Part shown: positions 28,705 to 35,801 of the stretch, in pieces
Layout of the letters: the number at the start of each line of letters is the position of its first letter
Position numbering within the stretch: position 1 is the stretch's first letter
NCBI GenBank assembly: GCA_026169375.1
Contig: JAPFCR010000035.1
Location: 240,053-304,052, forward strand
Direction of reading: 5' to 3'
From: Sporosarcina sp.
GTDB lineage: Bacteria; Bacillota; Bacilli; Bacillales_A; Planococcaceae
Length of the DNA: 64,000 bases
Translations under genes and position numbers: made by a program
Notes under the pieces: model-generated
What the model was told of the DNA's origin: nothing
Database searches by the model: none
Seen by the model: only the letters and a program-made list of their open reading frames with translations

Positions 28705-29367
28705 TCATTCTGCAATTGTTGAAACCTCTGTTACATGTGGTAAAACACGTAGTTCACTAAGCATTTCGTCATCTATGATGTGATCTACTTCGATGACCAT
28801 TAAAGCCATTTCCCCTTTTTCTTTACGTCCTACTTCCATATGTGCAATATTCACGCCTTTATTTGCAAGTGCATTGGCAACGCTTGCAATGAGTCCCGCG
28901 CGGTCTTGGTGAACGACAAGTAAAGCGGGATAGTTTCCTGATAATCTTAACGGAAAACCATTTAGTTCAACAACTTCCATCTTTCCGCCACCAATTGAAA
29001 TGCCTGTTAATTCCATAACACCATCTTTGTCACCCACGACAATTTTCGCTGTATTTGGATGTTCTTTTTCTTCTTCCTCAGGGAAAAATTCAAAAGTAAA
29101 CCCTATTTTTTCAGCATCTTCAAATGCTGTTTTTATTCGCTCATCGAATGTATCATAGTCTAATAATCCACCAATAATCGCAACATCCGTCCCGTGGCCT
29201 TTATAGGTTTCTGCGAATGAACCGTATAAATATATTTTTGCCCATTCCGGTTGACGGCCATAAATCGTTCGCGCGATCCTTCCAATTCTCGCTGCACCTG
29301 CAGTATGAGAGGAGGATGGACCAATCATGACTGGACCAATAATATCGAATACTGACCTAAACTTCAT
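28705..29367 (-). CDS. sdaAB: L-serine dehydratase, beta subunit
   Basis: Beta subunit (220 aa) with the MIGPSSSHTAGAARIGRIAR signature and a C-terminal ACT domain (about 148-220, LLVVHQDRAGLIASVANALA) for ligand sensing. The start at 29367 is set by AAAGGGG 7 nt upstream; an earlier in-frame start has no site. The IS right end lies only about 40 bp upstream, so the ancestral promoter has probably been displaced. Confidence 0.95.
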   Translation of the reverse strand: MKFRSVFDIIGPVMIGPSSSHTAGAARIGRIARTIYGRQPEWAKIYLYGSFAETYKGHGTDVAIIGGLLDYDTFDERIKTAFEDAEKIGFTFEFFPEEEEKEHPNTAKIVVGDKDGVMELTGISIGGGKMEVVELNGFPLRLSGNYPALLVVHQDRAGLIASVANALANKGVNIAHMEVGRKEKGEMALMVIEVDHIIDDEMLSELRVLPHVTEVSTIAE

Positions 29368-29407
29368 TTTCTTACCCCTTTCTACAATCCCCATATATCT
29401 ATTTTAC

Positions 29408-29560
29408 TTGAACCTCTCATGACTAAAGTCACGAGATTCTTGGGAATAGAGCGTACTTGCAAGTTTATTTTTTTACTTGCAGCGGTTTCTCTTATTTACC
29501 AAGCTATCCCCGTAGTTCCTACGGTTCTATTGATGATTAAGTGAATACTTGTACTTTTAA
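29408..29560 (-). ncRNA. Candidate omega RNA (right-end RNA) for TnpB
   Basis: Region overlapping the last codons of tnpB and running to the IS right end. It folds into CCGTAG-GAA-CTACGG, a TGCAAGT/ACTTGCA stem with an A/T loop, and the terminal CTCGTGAC/GTCATGAG hairpin, followed by GGTTCAA. In IS605-family systems such RNA guides TnpB. The guide would be the flank beginning GTAAAATAGATATATG (29407 downward). Assignment rests on position and structure. Confidence 0.55.
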
Positions 29561-30676
29561 GCCTTCTTGCAAAATGTTTTGGCTCGCATTCAAATCGCGA
29601 TCGTGACAAGTATGACAAACCGAACAAGTCCATTCCCTGACTTCTAGCGATTTCTTGCCATCGTTATGACCGCACGTTGAGCAGAGTTGACTAGACGGGA
29701 ACCATCGATTGATTTTGATGAGTTTACGTCCATACCAGTCGGCTTTATATTGTAATTTAGTGACAAAGCTCGACCATGATACGTCTGAAATACTCTTCGC
29801 AAGCTTACGATTACGCAACATGCTTTTGGTGTTTAAGTCTTCGATACAGATGACATCGTGGTTTTTGATGATCTCTGTTGAGAGCTTGTTTAAAAAGTCT
29901 GTACGTTGGTTCACTACTTTTTCGTACAGTCTTGCAACTTTCCGCTTTTGTTTTTGATAGTTTTTTGCTTCGAAAAGGGCAATCCCTTTCTCTTTGGCAA
30001 GTCGTGCACGTCTGGATAACTTACGTTGTTCTCGTTTCAATTTCTTTTCCATTTTCAATGTGAATTTATTGTTATCAATTTTTCGTCCGTCTGAAAAAAT
30101 CGCAAAATCAGTAATGCCTAAGTCAATTCCAATCGCCTGATTTGTTTCTTGAAGAACCTGGATTTCTTCTTCGCAAAGAAGGGAGACAAAAAATTTGCCA
30201 CTCGCATTTTTACGAATTGTTGCGTTTAAAATACGTCCTTTAGGCTCTTGGCTTTTGGCAAATTTGACGACACCTAGTTTTGGTAATTTTATTTTGTTGC
30301 CTTCTATCGATATATTGTCATTTACATATTTAGTTGTATAACTTTGAATTGGATTTTTCTTACTTTTAAATTTGGGCTTTTGATTTTGTTCCTTGAAAAA
30401 TCGAGTAAAAGAGTCAGAAAGGTTTTTTATAGAGGATTGAAGGGCGATGCTATCCACCTCTTTAAGCCACTTAGTGTCTTCATTCTTTTTCATGGAGGGA
30501 AGCATCACAGAACAACGATGATAAGATAAGCCTTTACCTGTTTTTAAATACGTTTCATTCCATAGATTCAAAAAATGATTATAGACAAACCGAGCGCAAC
30601 CGATTGTTTTCGCAATCAAAGTTGCTTGGTCTCTGGTTGGATAGATTCTAAATTGATAAGCTTTGTGGTGTCTCAT
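29537..30676 (-). CDS. tnpB: RNA-guided nuclease TnpB (IS605 OrfB)
   Basis: 379-aa TnpB, the ancestor type of Cas12, which with omega RNA cuts DNA at the donor site and favours IS retention. All three RuvC residues are present: Asp185 (GIDLGITD), Glu279 (VICIEDLNTKSM) and Asp361 (DRDLNAS). The zinc finger CSTCGH...CSVCHTC is intact. The start is the ATG at 30674-30676, with GAGGTGA 8 nt upstream; an in-frame GTG three codons earlier overlaps this site. The reading frame is complete while tnpA upstream is broken. Confidence 0.95.
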   Translation of the reverse strand: MRHHKAYQFRIYPTRDQATLIAKTIGCARFVYNHFLNLWNETYLKTGKGLSYHRCSVMLPSMKKNEDTKWLKEVDSIALQSSIKNLSDSFTRFFKEQNQKPKFKSKKNPIQSYTTKYVNDNISIEGNKIKLPKLGVVKFAKSQEPKGRILNATIRKNASGKFFVSLLCEEEIQVLQETNQAIGIDLGITDFAIFSDGRKIDNNKFTLKMEKKLKREQRKLSRRARLAKEKGIALFEAKNYQKQKRKVARLYEKVVNQRTDFLNKLSTEIIKNHDVICIEDLNTKSMLRNRKLAKSISDVSWSSFVTKLQYKADWYGRKLIKINRWFPSSQLCSTCGHNDGKKSLEVREWTCSVCHTCHDRDLNASQNILQEGLKVQVFT

Positions 30677-30686
30677 TGGACTCACC

Positions 30687-31092
30687 TCACTTCTTTTTTG
30701 GGCTTTGAGTGTATTGACGTATCTGCGTTTTCACTAACAGTCGCCACAAAATAACTTGGATTCCATAAGTAGTGTCCGCCCCAAAGGCGATTTTTCAACG
30801 CAGGATGTTTCTTAAATAAACGTCGCGCTGACACACCCTTGAATTATTTTACAATATTCGGAATGTAGTGTTGCGGCTTACACTCAATTAACAAATGAAT
30901 ATGGTCTTTATCGGATTTCATTTCGATGATGACGCTATCATTCGTTTCAGCAATTTGATTGAGCAACTCTTTAATATCTGTGTCTATCTGATCCACTAGA
31001 ATCTCATCGCGATATTTAACGCACCAGACTAAATGATATTGGATTGAATAGACGTATCTACGCCCATAATACACTTTGGACAGACTAAACAC
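30687..31092 (-). pseudogene. tnpA: Y1 transposase TnpA, disrupted
   Basis: Homologue of the IS200/IS605 HUH transposase. It opens normally and has the metal-binding HUH motif (DHIHLLIE), but an in-frame TAA at 30844-30846 follows PNIVK. Beyond it, the same frame continues with recognisable TnpA sequence (FKGVSARRLFKKHP, LWGGHYLWNPSYFVATVSENADT). A second lesion follows: the catalytic-Tyr helix reads on as RQYTQSPKKK only in the next frame. Two independent defects make it inactive. Confidence 0.88.
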
Positions 31093-31172
31093 CTCAATTA
31101 TATTTTAACACATGTACATCGTTAAGTATAAATTTAAAGGCAATTAGGGCAATTATAGGTTTCATATATGTC

Positions 31173-31256
31173 GGTTGACTAACATAGCTAAAGCTACGCC
31201 TCAACCGAAGCCGATTCATCCCATGTTTGAAAACACGGGTGTTCTTGGCTGAGGCA
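31173..31256. other. Nested hairpins at the IS left end
   Basis: Upstream of tnpA, several stems overlap: GGTTGA (31173-31178) with TCAACC (31201-31206), and GCCTCAACC (31198-31206) with GGCTGAGGC (31248-31256) enclosing CCCATGTTT / AACACGGG and the AACCGAAGCCGATT hairpin. TCAACC can join either outer stem. This fits the TnpA recognition end of the IS. There is no coding content. Confidence 0.5.
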
Positions 31257-31293
31257 TAAAAAAACTTATTTAGCCAAAATAGTTTATCAAACA

Positions 31294-31331
31294 CAAAAAT
31301 AGAGGCAAAGGTTTTCTTTAACCCTTACCTC
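31294..31331 (-). terminator. Rho-independent terminator after fakA
   Basis: A 12-bp imperfect stem (31302-31313 with 31320-31331) followed by TATTTTTG on the minus strand, 35 bp after the fakA stop. It insulates the IS and sdaAB from fakA transcription. Confidence 0.8.
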
Positions 31332-31365
31332 CACCTCATTTAGTCTATTTTACACATGTTGATTT

Positions 31366-33015
31366 TCACTCTACCGAAATAATATATGGGTACAGTGGTT
31401 GCTTTCCTGGATAGAGTTCTATATCGACATGATCAAATTGCTCTTCGATATATACTTCGATACGCGCCGCTTCTTCATCCGTCACATCTTCTCCGTATAA
31501 AACGGTAATGATTTCTGCATCTTCATCGATAATTTTCGATAAAAGGGTTTTTGTAACTTCTTCTAACGACTTATTCGTTGTGACGATTTTGCCACTTTCA
31601 ATGCCCATAAACTCGTCTTTCTTAATATCAATCCCATCAATTGCCGTGTCACGTACTGCATGTGTCACTTGAGCTGTCTTCACATAAGAAGCAGCTTCAG
31701 TCATTGATTGTTGATTGTCTGCTACGCTTGCTCCGGGATTGAATGCCAAAATCGCAGATAAACCTTCTGGAACTGTCTTCGTTGGAACAACTGCCGCTTC
31801 GATTTCTAAATGCTCCGCTGCCTGTTCTGCTGCCATAACGATGTTTTTATTATTTGGTAAAATTAGTACTCGCTCAGCACCAACATCCTCGATTGCTTTA
31901 ACAATGTCTTGTGTTGATGGATTCATCGTTTGACCGCCTTCGATTACGACTGATGCACCCACACTTTTGAGTAATTCAGCAATTCCTGTTCCCATTGCTA
32001 CCGTAACAATTGCATAGGGATGCTTTTCTTGTTTATGACTTTCTGCTTGTCCAACAATATCCATATGTTGCTGACGCATATTTTCAATCTTCATATCAAT
32101 GAGCGAACCGTACTTTTGGCTTAATGTTAAGACGTCTCCTGGCGTTTCTGAATGAATATGTACTTTCGCCATTTCATCATCTGAAATTACAAGTAAAGAA
32201 TCGCCAAACTCACTTAACGTCTCACGGTAAGCTAACTCATCAAATGGATGATTCTTCAACTTATCTTCTTCAAATTTAACCATAAACTCAGTACAGTATC
32301 CATAGACAATATCTTCAGTGTTCATAAAGTCTTGAATGCTACGATGATGTTCTGCATTTACTAACTCGTCCATAGATTGGATATCTGTTCGAACAGGCAA
32401 TTCTTCTCCTTTTAGACAAGCCAAAAACCCTTCATAAACGTAAACGAGACCTTGACCACCACTATCGACAACACCAACTTCTTTTAAAACAGCTAACAAA
32501 TCTGGAGTACGTTCAAGAGATGCTTTCGCTTCTTTTACAACGACTTCCATGACTTCTATAACGTCTGATGTTGTTGTTGCTTTTTCTACTGCTGCATTCG
32601 ATGCATCTTTAGCAACTGTTAAAATCGTTCCTTCAACAGGTTTCATCACAGCTTTATAAGCCGTGTCAACACCATATTTTAATGCGTCTGCAAACTCTTT
32701 CCCGTCAATTGTCGCTTTTTCTTCAATCGCCTTTCCAAAACCGCGGAATAATTGCGAAAGGATAACGCCAGAGTTTCCACGTGCACCCATTAGTAATCCT
32801 TTTGAAAGAGCCTGGGCAGTTTCTCCGATATGTTCAACTGTATGCGCATCTATTTCTTTCGCCCCTGAAGACATCGATAAATTCATATTTGTTCCTGTAT
32901 CTCCATCTGGAACCGGGAATACGTTTAATGAATCTACGTAATCCGCATTTTCATAAAGATGATGAGCACCGAGCTTCACCATTTCAGAAAATTTCACTCC
33001 ATTTATAAAATCCAT
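31366..33015 (-). CDS. fakA: Fatty acid kinase FakA (YloV, DhaL-like)
   Basis: 549-aa ATP-binding subunit of fatty acid kinase, which phosphorylates exogenous fatty acids presented by FakB. The N-terminal DhaL domain (about 8-200) has the Mg-ATP motif VPDGDTGTNM and ARGNSGVILSQ. A central Cys/His-containing domain and the C-terminal YloV domain follow. The ATG has AAGGAGG 11 nt upstream. It lies 18 bp after yloU (Asp23-like), the usual pairing. FakA is a relative of dihydroxyacetone kinases but lacks the DhaK part. Confidence 0.94.
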   Translation of the reverse strand: MDFINGVKFSEMVKLGAHHLYENADYVDSLNVFPVPDGDTGTNMNLSMSSGAKEIDAHTVEHIGETAQALSKGLLMGARGNSGVILSQLFRGFGKAIEEKATIDGKEFADALKYGVDTAYKAVMKPVEGTILTVAKDASNAAVEKATTTSDVIEVMEVVVKEAKASLERTPDLLAVLKEVGVVDSGGQGLVYVYEGFLACLKGEELPVRTDIQSMDELVNAEHHRSIQDFMNTEDIVYGYCTEFMVKFEEDKLKNHPFDELAYRETLSEFGDSLLVISDDEMAKVHIHSETPGDVLTLSQKYGSLIDMKIENMRQQHMDIVGQAESHKQEKHPYAIVTVAMGTGIAELLKSVGASVVIEGGQTMNPSTQDIVKAIEDVGAERVLILPNNKNIVMAAEQAAEHLEIEAAVVPTKTVPEGLSAILAFNPGASVADNQQSMTEAASYVKTAQVTHAVRDTAIDGIDIKKDEFMGIESGKIVTTNKSLEEVTKTLLSKIIDEDAEIITVLYGEDVTDEEAARIEVYIEEQFDHVDIELYPGKQPLYPYIISVE

Positions 33016-33033
33016 TACTCAAAATTCCTCCTT

Positions 33034-33396
33034 CTAAAAGTTCGTCACTCGGACTCCCTGAACGAAAATATTAATTGACTCTACATCCAAGCCAATTACT
33101 TTTTTCAATGTATATTTTACTTTTGATTGCACTTGGTAAGCAACTTCTGATATTTTTGTACCGTATCCTACAATTACATGGACATCAATGTGCATGTCGT
33201 CACCAATACTTCGTACGATTACGCCACGTGCGAAATTTTCTTTTCGTAAAATCTCTGTTAATCCATCACGAATTTGGTGTCTTGAAGCCATCCCAACAAT
33301 TCCATAACATTCGATAGTTGCTTCGCCAACGACTTGGGCGATCACATCATTTGTGATATCAATCTTACCATATTCATTATTCACTTCGATTGACAT
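33034..33396 (-). CDS. yloU: Asp23/Gls24 family protein YloU
   Basis: 120-aa alkaline-shock-protein-like protein (GKIDITNDVIAQVVGEATIECYG, IDVHVIVGYGTKISEVA). Family members are linked to envelope stress and to the fakA locus; the molecular role is not known. GGGGGG lies before the ATG. First gene of the yloU-fakA unit. Confidence 0.93.
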   Translation of the reverse strand: MSIEVNNEYGKIDITNDVIAQVVGEATIECYGIVGMASRHQIRDGLTEILRKENFARGVIVRSIGDDMHIDVHVIVGYGTKISEVAYQVQSKVKYTLKKVIGLDVESINIFVQGVRVTNF

Positions 33397-33449
33397 AAAA
33401 CTATTCCCCCCGCCTCTTTTTTCGTTCCTCCTATTGTACTATATCCTAT

Positions 33450-33479
33450 CTTATAAGAAAAGAAATGATTAACTTCCAA
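33450..33479 (-). promoter_or_regulatory. Candidate SigA promoter for yloU-fakA
   Basis: TTGGAA (33474-33479, 4 of 6) and TATAAG (33450-33455, 5 of 6) with an 18-nt spacer on the minus strand in the 308-bp divergent region between yloU and rpmB. Otherwise this AT-rich region shows only the rpmB promoter candidate. Confidence 0.45.
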
Positions 33480-33617
33480 CACACTCTATAAAATATAATG
33501 GTGCAAACAAACCATGCCTTCATTTTATCTTACCGTCAACAAAACATCCTCTTGTTCACTTTAAATTTTTTCGTTATAGATGTAAAGAAATTTTACTTGA
33601 AAGGTAAACAAAATATG

Positions 33618-33646
33618 TTGCTATTCAATTTGCTTTATGATAAATT
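33618..33646 (+). promoter_or_regulatory. Candidate promoter for rpmB
   Basis: TTGCTA (33618-33623, 4 of 6) and TAAATT (33641-33646, 4 of 6) with a 17-nt spacer. Transcription would start about 50 nt before rpmB. The match is modest. Confidence 0.3.
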
Positions 33647-33704
33647 TAGTTGTATGCGAATTAATGAGCATTAATTTATTCTTCAATAATGAGGAGGTAC
33701 AAAT

Positions 33705-33893
33705 ATGTCTAAACAATGTTTTGTTACTGGTCGTAAGGCTGGTACTGGAAACACGCGTTCACACGCATTAAACTCAAACCGTCGTAAATGGGGTGCGAAC
33801 CTTCAAAAAGTACGTATTCTTGTAAACGGTAAGCCTAAACGTGTGTGGGTTTCTGCAAGAGCACTTAAATCAGGAAAAGTACAACGCGTATAA
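33705..33893 (+). CDS. rpmB: 50S ribosomal protein L28
   Basis: 62-aa basic protein, the normal length, with [31 protein letters not shown] and [20 protein letters not shown] precedes the ATG. It has only one Cys and therefore no four-Cys zinc site, unlike some L28 forms. It is one of two plus-strand genes in the window and diverges from yloU. A tandem repeat array begins directly at its stop codon. Confidence 0.97.
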   Translation: MSKQCFVTGRKAGTGNTRSHALNSNRRKWGANLQKVRILVNGKPKRVWVSARALKSGKVQRV

Positions 33894-34290
33894 TCTTAAA
33901 AGCGGAAGGCGCTTGTTTTGATGCGACAGGCATAAGATAAGATGACGACGTGGTGACCTTCGCCACATAGTCAGCTTAGCTTATGACCCAAGCATCTAGC
34001 GCCTGAAGCTAGATAATCTTAAAAGCGGAAGGCGCTCGTTCTGATGCGACAGGCATAAGATAAGATGACGGCGTGGTGACCTTCGCCACATAGTCAGCTT
34101 AGCTTATGACCCAAGCATCTAGCGCCTAAAGCTAGATAATCTTAAAAGCGGAAGGTGCTCGTTTTGATGCGACAGGCATAAGATAAGATGACGGCGTGGT
34201 GACCTTCGCCACATAGTCAGCTTAGCTTATGACCCAAGCATCTAGCGCCTAAAGCTAGATAATCTTAAAAGCGGAAGGCGCTCGTTTTGA
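33894..34290. repeat. Tandem palindromic array downstream of rpmB
   Basis: Three 123-bp units starting at 33898, 34021 and 34144, nearly identical, and a truncated fourth start at 34267. Each is a long imperfect palindrome: AAGGCGCT / AGCGCCT, GATGC / GCATC, CATAAG / CTTATG and an inner GTGGTGACCTTCGCCAC hairpin. The core GACAGGCATAAGAT and CTTATGACCC match units 1 and 3 of the fabG-acpP array, but the arms differ. It starts within a few bases of the rpmB stop and ends before the shared terminator. There are no genes inside. Confidence 0.9.
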
Positions 34291-34307
34291 TAAAATATGC
34301 CTTCACC

Positions 34308-34350
34308 AAAAAAATGCCAAGCTGATAAATCAGCTTGGCATTTTGTCTTT
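34308..34350. terminator. Bidirectional terminator between rpmB and spoVM
   Basis: A perfect 15-bp stem AAAATGCCAAGCTGA (34311-34325) with 34330-34344 and a TAAA-type loop. It has T runs on both sides: TTTTGTCTTTTTT on the plus side and seven T on the minus side. The right arm and loop encode the last codons of spoVM. Confidence 0.92.
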
Positions 34351-34467
34351 TTTCCTTCCTTTTTTCTTTTTAGAAGGCTTCGATTGTTCATCTTTTTTAA
34401 AGACAACCATACACTTCCGAACAAAACTACTCACAAACTTAGGTAGAGTAAACGTATAAACGCGCAT
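34330..34467 (-). CDS. spoVM: SpoVM-like sporulation peptide with basic C-terminal extension
   Basis: 45-aa protein. The first 26 residues (MRVYTFTLPKF..., ending FKKD) align without gaps with B. subtilis SpoVM, including Pro9 and the LPKF motif. SpoVM is the amphipathic helix that marks the curved forespore membrane and anchors the spore coat. The locus between thiN and rpmB is the known spoVM site. After Asp26, 19 extra residues follow (EQSKPSKKKKGRKKDKMPS), rich in Lys, which B. subtilis SpoVM lacks. The start at 34467 has GGGAG 7 nt upstream. The last codons lie inside the terminator stem. Confidence 0.82.
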   Translation of the reverse strand: MRVYTFTLPKFVSSFVRKCMVVFKKDEQSKPSKKKKGRKKDKMPS

Positions 34468-34481
34468 CATCCCACTCCCTT

Positions 34482-35135
34482 TCAAGCATCTGAACTCCTT
34501 ACCATTAAGCATATGCCTTCATGAAACGAAATAGTACCTTCCTTTTCAAGAAGCTCATTGCTTGTAAATTTCGTCATGCCACTTTTTAAACATTCATTCT
34601 CTGTTTCATACTTAAATCCTCGAAGGGTTAAAGAAGAAACGGAATTTTGAAATGCAAAGAAGGACACATATTGAAACTGTTTATCTTCAAGTATTTGATG
34701 CTCTCCGGGATGAAGGAGCGTAAGTACATTCAACTGATTAAAAATTTTAAAAGATACTTGCAGATGTGCTTTTTGAAAACGGTAAAGCAACTGGAGCGCC
34801 GATATCATATGATCTAGTCTACCTCCAGTTACACCCGTTAAAATCACTTCTCTAGGTTCATAAGCTAATGCGCGTTCCATTGCTAATTCAGTATCTGTTT
34901 CATTTTTCTCTGCCTGATACGCGTCAATATACTCAACTTGTGATTGAATCCTCTCATAATCTTCAGCCGACACAGAGTCAAAATCGCCAACTGCTTCTTG
35001 TGGAATAATCCCTTGTTTTAATAAATGAAGTGCCCCTTTGTCTGCACCTATAAAAACTGTATCTTCCTTTTGAAATTGTGTCAGATCCACAACTTCTTCA
35101 AGTGGTCCTCCTGCACAGACAACTGCTACCGTCAT
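34482..35135 (-). CDS. thiN: Thiamine pyrophosphokinase
   Basis: Makes thiamine diphosphate from thiamine and ATP. The 217-aa protein has VFIGADKGALHLL, the acidic AVGDFDSV motif, NETDTELAMERAL and TGVTGGRLDHMISAL, the residues for Mg-ATP and thiamine. The start overlaps the rpe stop by 4 nt. The next gene is spoVM. Confidence 0.96.
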   Translation of the reverse strand: MTVAVVCAGGPLEEVVDLTQFQKEDTVFIGADKGALHLLKQGIIPQEAVGDFDSVSAEDYERIQSQVEYIDAYQAEKNETDTELAMERALAYEPREVILTGVTGGRLDHMISALQLLYRFQKAHLQVSFKIFNQLNVLTLLHPGEHQILEDKQFQYVSFFAFQNSVSSLTLRGFKYETENECLKSGMTKFTSNELLEKEGTISFHEGICLMVRSSDA

Positions 35136-35800
35136 TTTCTTACGGCCTCTTCACCAGCTGCTTTTATTTCCTGCAAAGCCGCCTTACGATCTTCTTTACC
35201 AAAGATTGCAGAACCTGCAACTAAAATATTTGCGCCTGCTTCCACACACGGAACAATCGTCTCCCGATCGACACCACCGTCAATTTGAATATCAATTGAT
35301 AAATTATGTTCTTTTATGACCGCTGATAATTGCTTCACTTTAGGTAAAACAGATTCAATAAACTTCTGACCACCAAAACCGGGATTGACCGTCATAAATA
35401 ACACCATATCCACTTGGTCTAGCACATGTAAAATTGACTCCACAGGTGTGTGAGGATTTAAAACGACACCTGACTTCACATCATATGAACGAATCAGTTG
35501 CAATGTGCGATGTAAATGCGGACATGCTTCAACATGAACAGTAATATAATCGGCCCCAGCATTGGCAAATTGTTCAATAAAAGCATCTGGATTTTCAATC
35601 ATTAAATGAACATCTAACGGCAATTTAGTAATCGGTCTAACCGCGTCAACAACAAGTGGCCCCATCGTAATATTCGGGACAAAATGACCATCCATCACAT
35701 CAACGTGAATTAAATCAGCCCCTGCTTGTTCTACTTCTTTTATTTCCTTGCCTAATTTAGAAAAATCTGCTGCTAAAATAGATGGTGCAATTTTAATCAT
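35132..35800 (-). CDS. rpe: Ribulose-phosphate 3-epimerase
   Basis: Pentose phosphate enzyme interconverting ribulose 5-phosphate and xylulose 5-phosphate. The 222-aa TIM barrel starts MIKIAPSILAADFSKLG and has HVDVMDGHFVPNITMGP, HLMIENPD and VNPGFGGQKFI, with metal-binding His and Asp residues. The start at 35800 has GAGG 10 nt upstream. It follows rsgA at once. Confidence 0.97.
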   Translation of the reverse strand: MIKIAPSILAADFSKLGKEIKEVEQAGADLIHVDVMDGHFVPNITMGPLVVDAVRPITKLPLDVHLMIENPDAFIEQFANAGADYITVHVEACPHLHRTLQLIRSYDVKSGVVLNPHTPVESILHVLDQVDMVLFMTVNPGFGGQKFIESVLPKVKQLSAVIKEHNLSIDIQIDGGVDRETIVPCVEAGANILVAGSAIFGKEDRKAALQEIKAAGEEAVRK

Positions 35801-35801
35801 T

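Larger units (their letters stand above)
29408..31260 (-). mobile_element. IS200/IS605-family element with tnpB and broken tnpA
   Basis: Insertion between sdaAB and fakA, two genes normally adjacent in Bacillus. It contains tnpA (disrupted) followed by tnpB (intact), both on the minus strand. The right end finishes with a CTCGTGAC-TTTA-GTCATGAG hairpin and TTCAA at 29408-29412, resembling the TCAA cleavage site of IS608-type elements. The left end lies between 31110 and about 31290 and holds several nested hairpins; its exact boundary is not clear. As expected for this family, I see no terminal inverted repeats and no target duplication. Confidence 0.85.

Noticed and set aside
31094..31294. 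66-codon frame upstream of tnpA
   Set aside because: It lies over the nested hairpins of the IS left end, matches no family I know and has no clear start site.
33894..34290. Possible CRISPR array because of regular repeats downstream of rpmB
   Set aside because: The period is 123 bp with the whole unit repeated and no variable spacers; each unit is a long palindrome and no cas genes are nearby.
34242..34424. 60-codon minus-strand frame overlapping spoVM and the terminator
   Set aside because: It runs through the terminator and into the repeat array, has no binding site and conflicts with the better supported spoVM frame.
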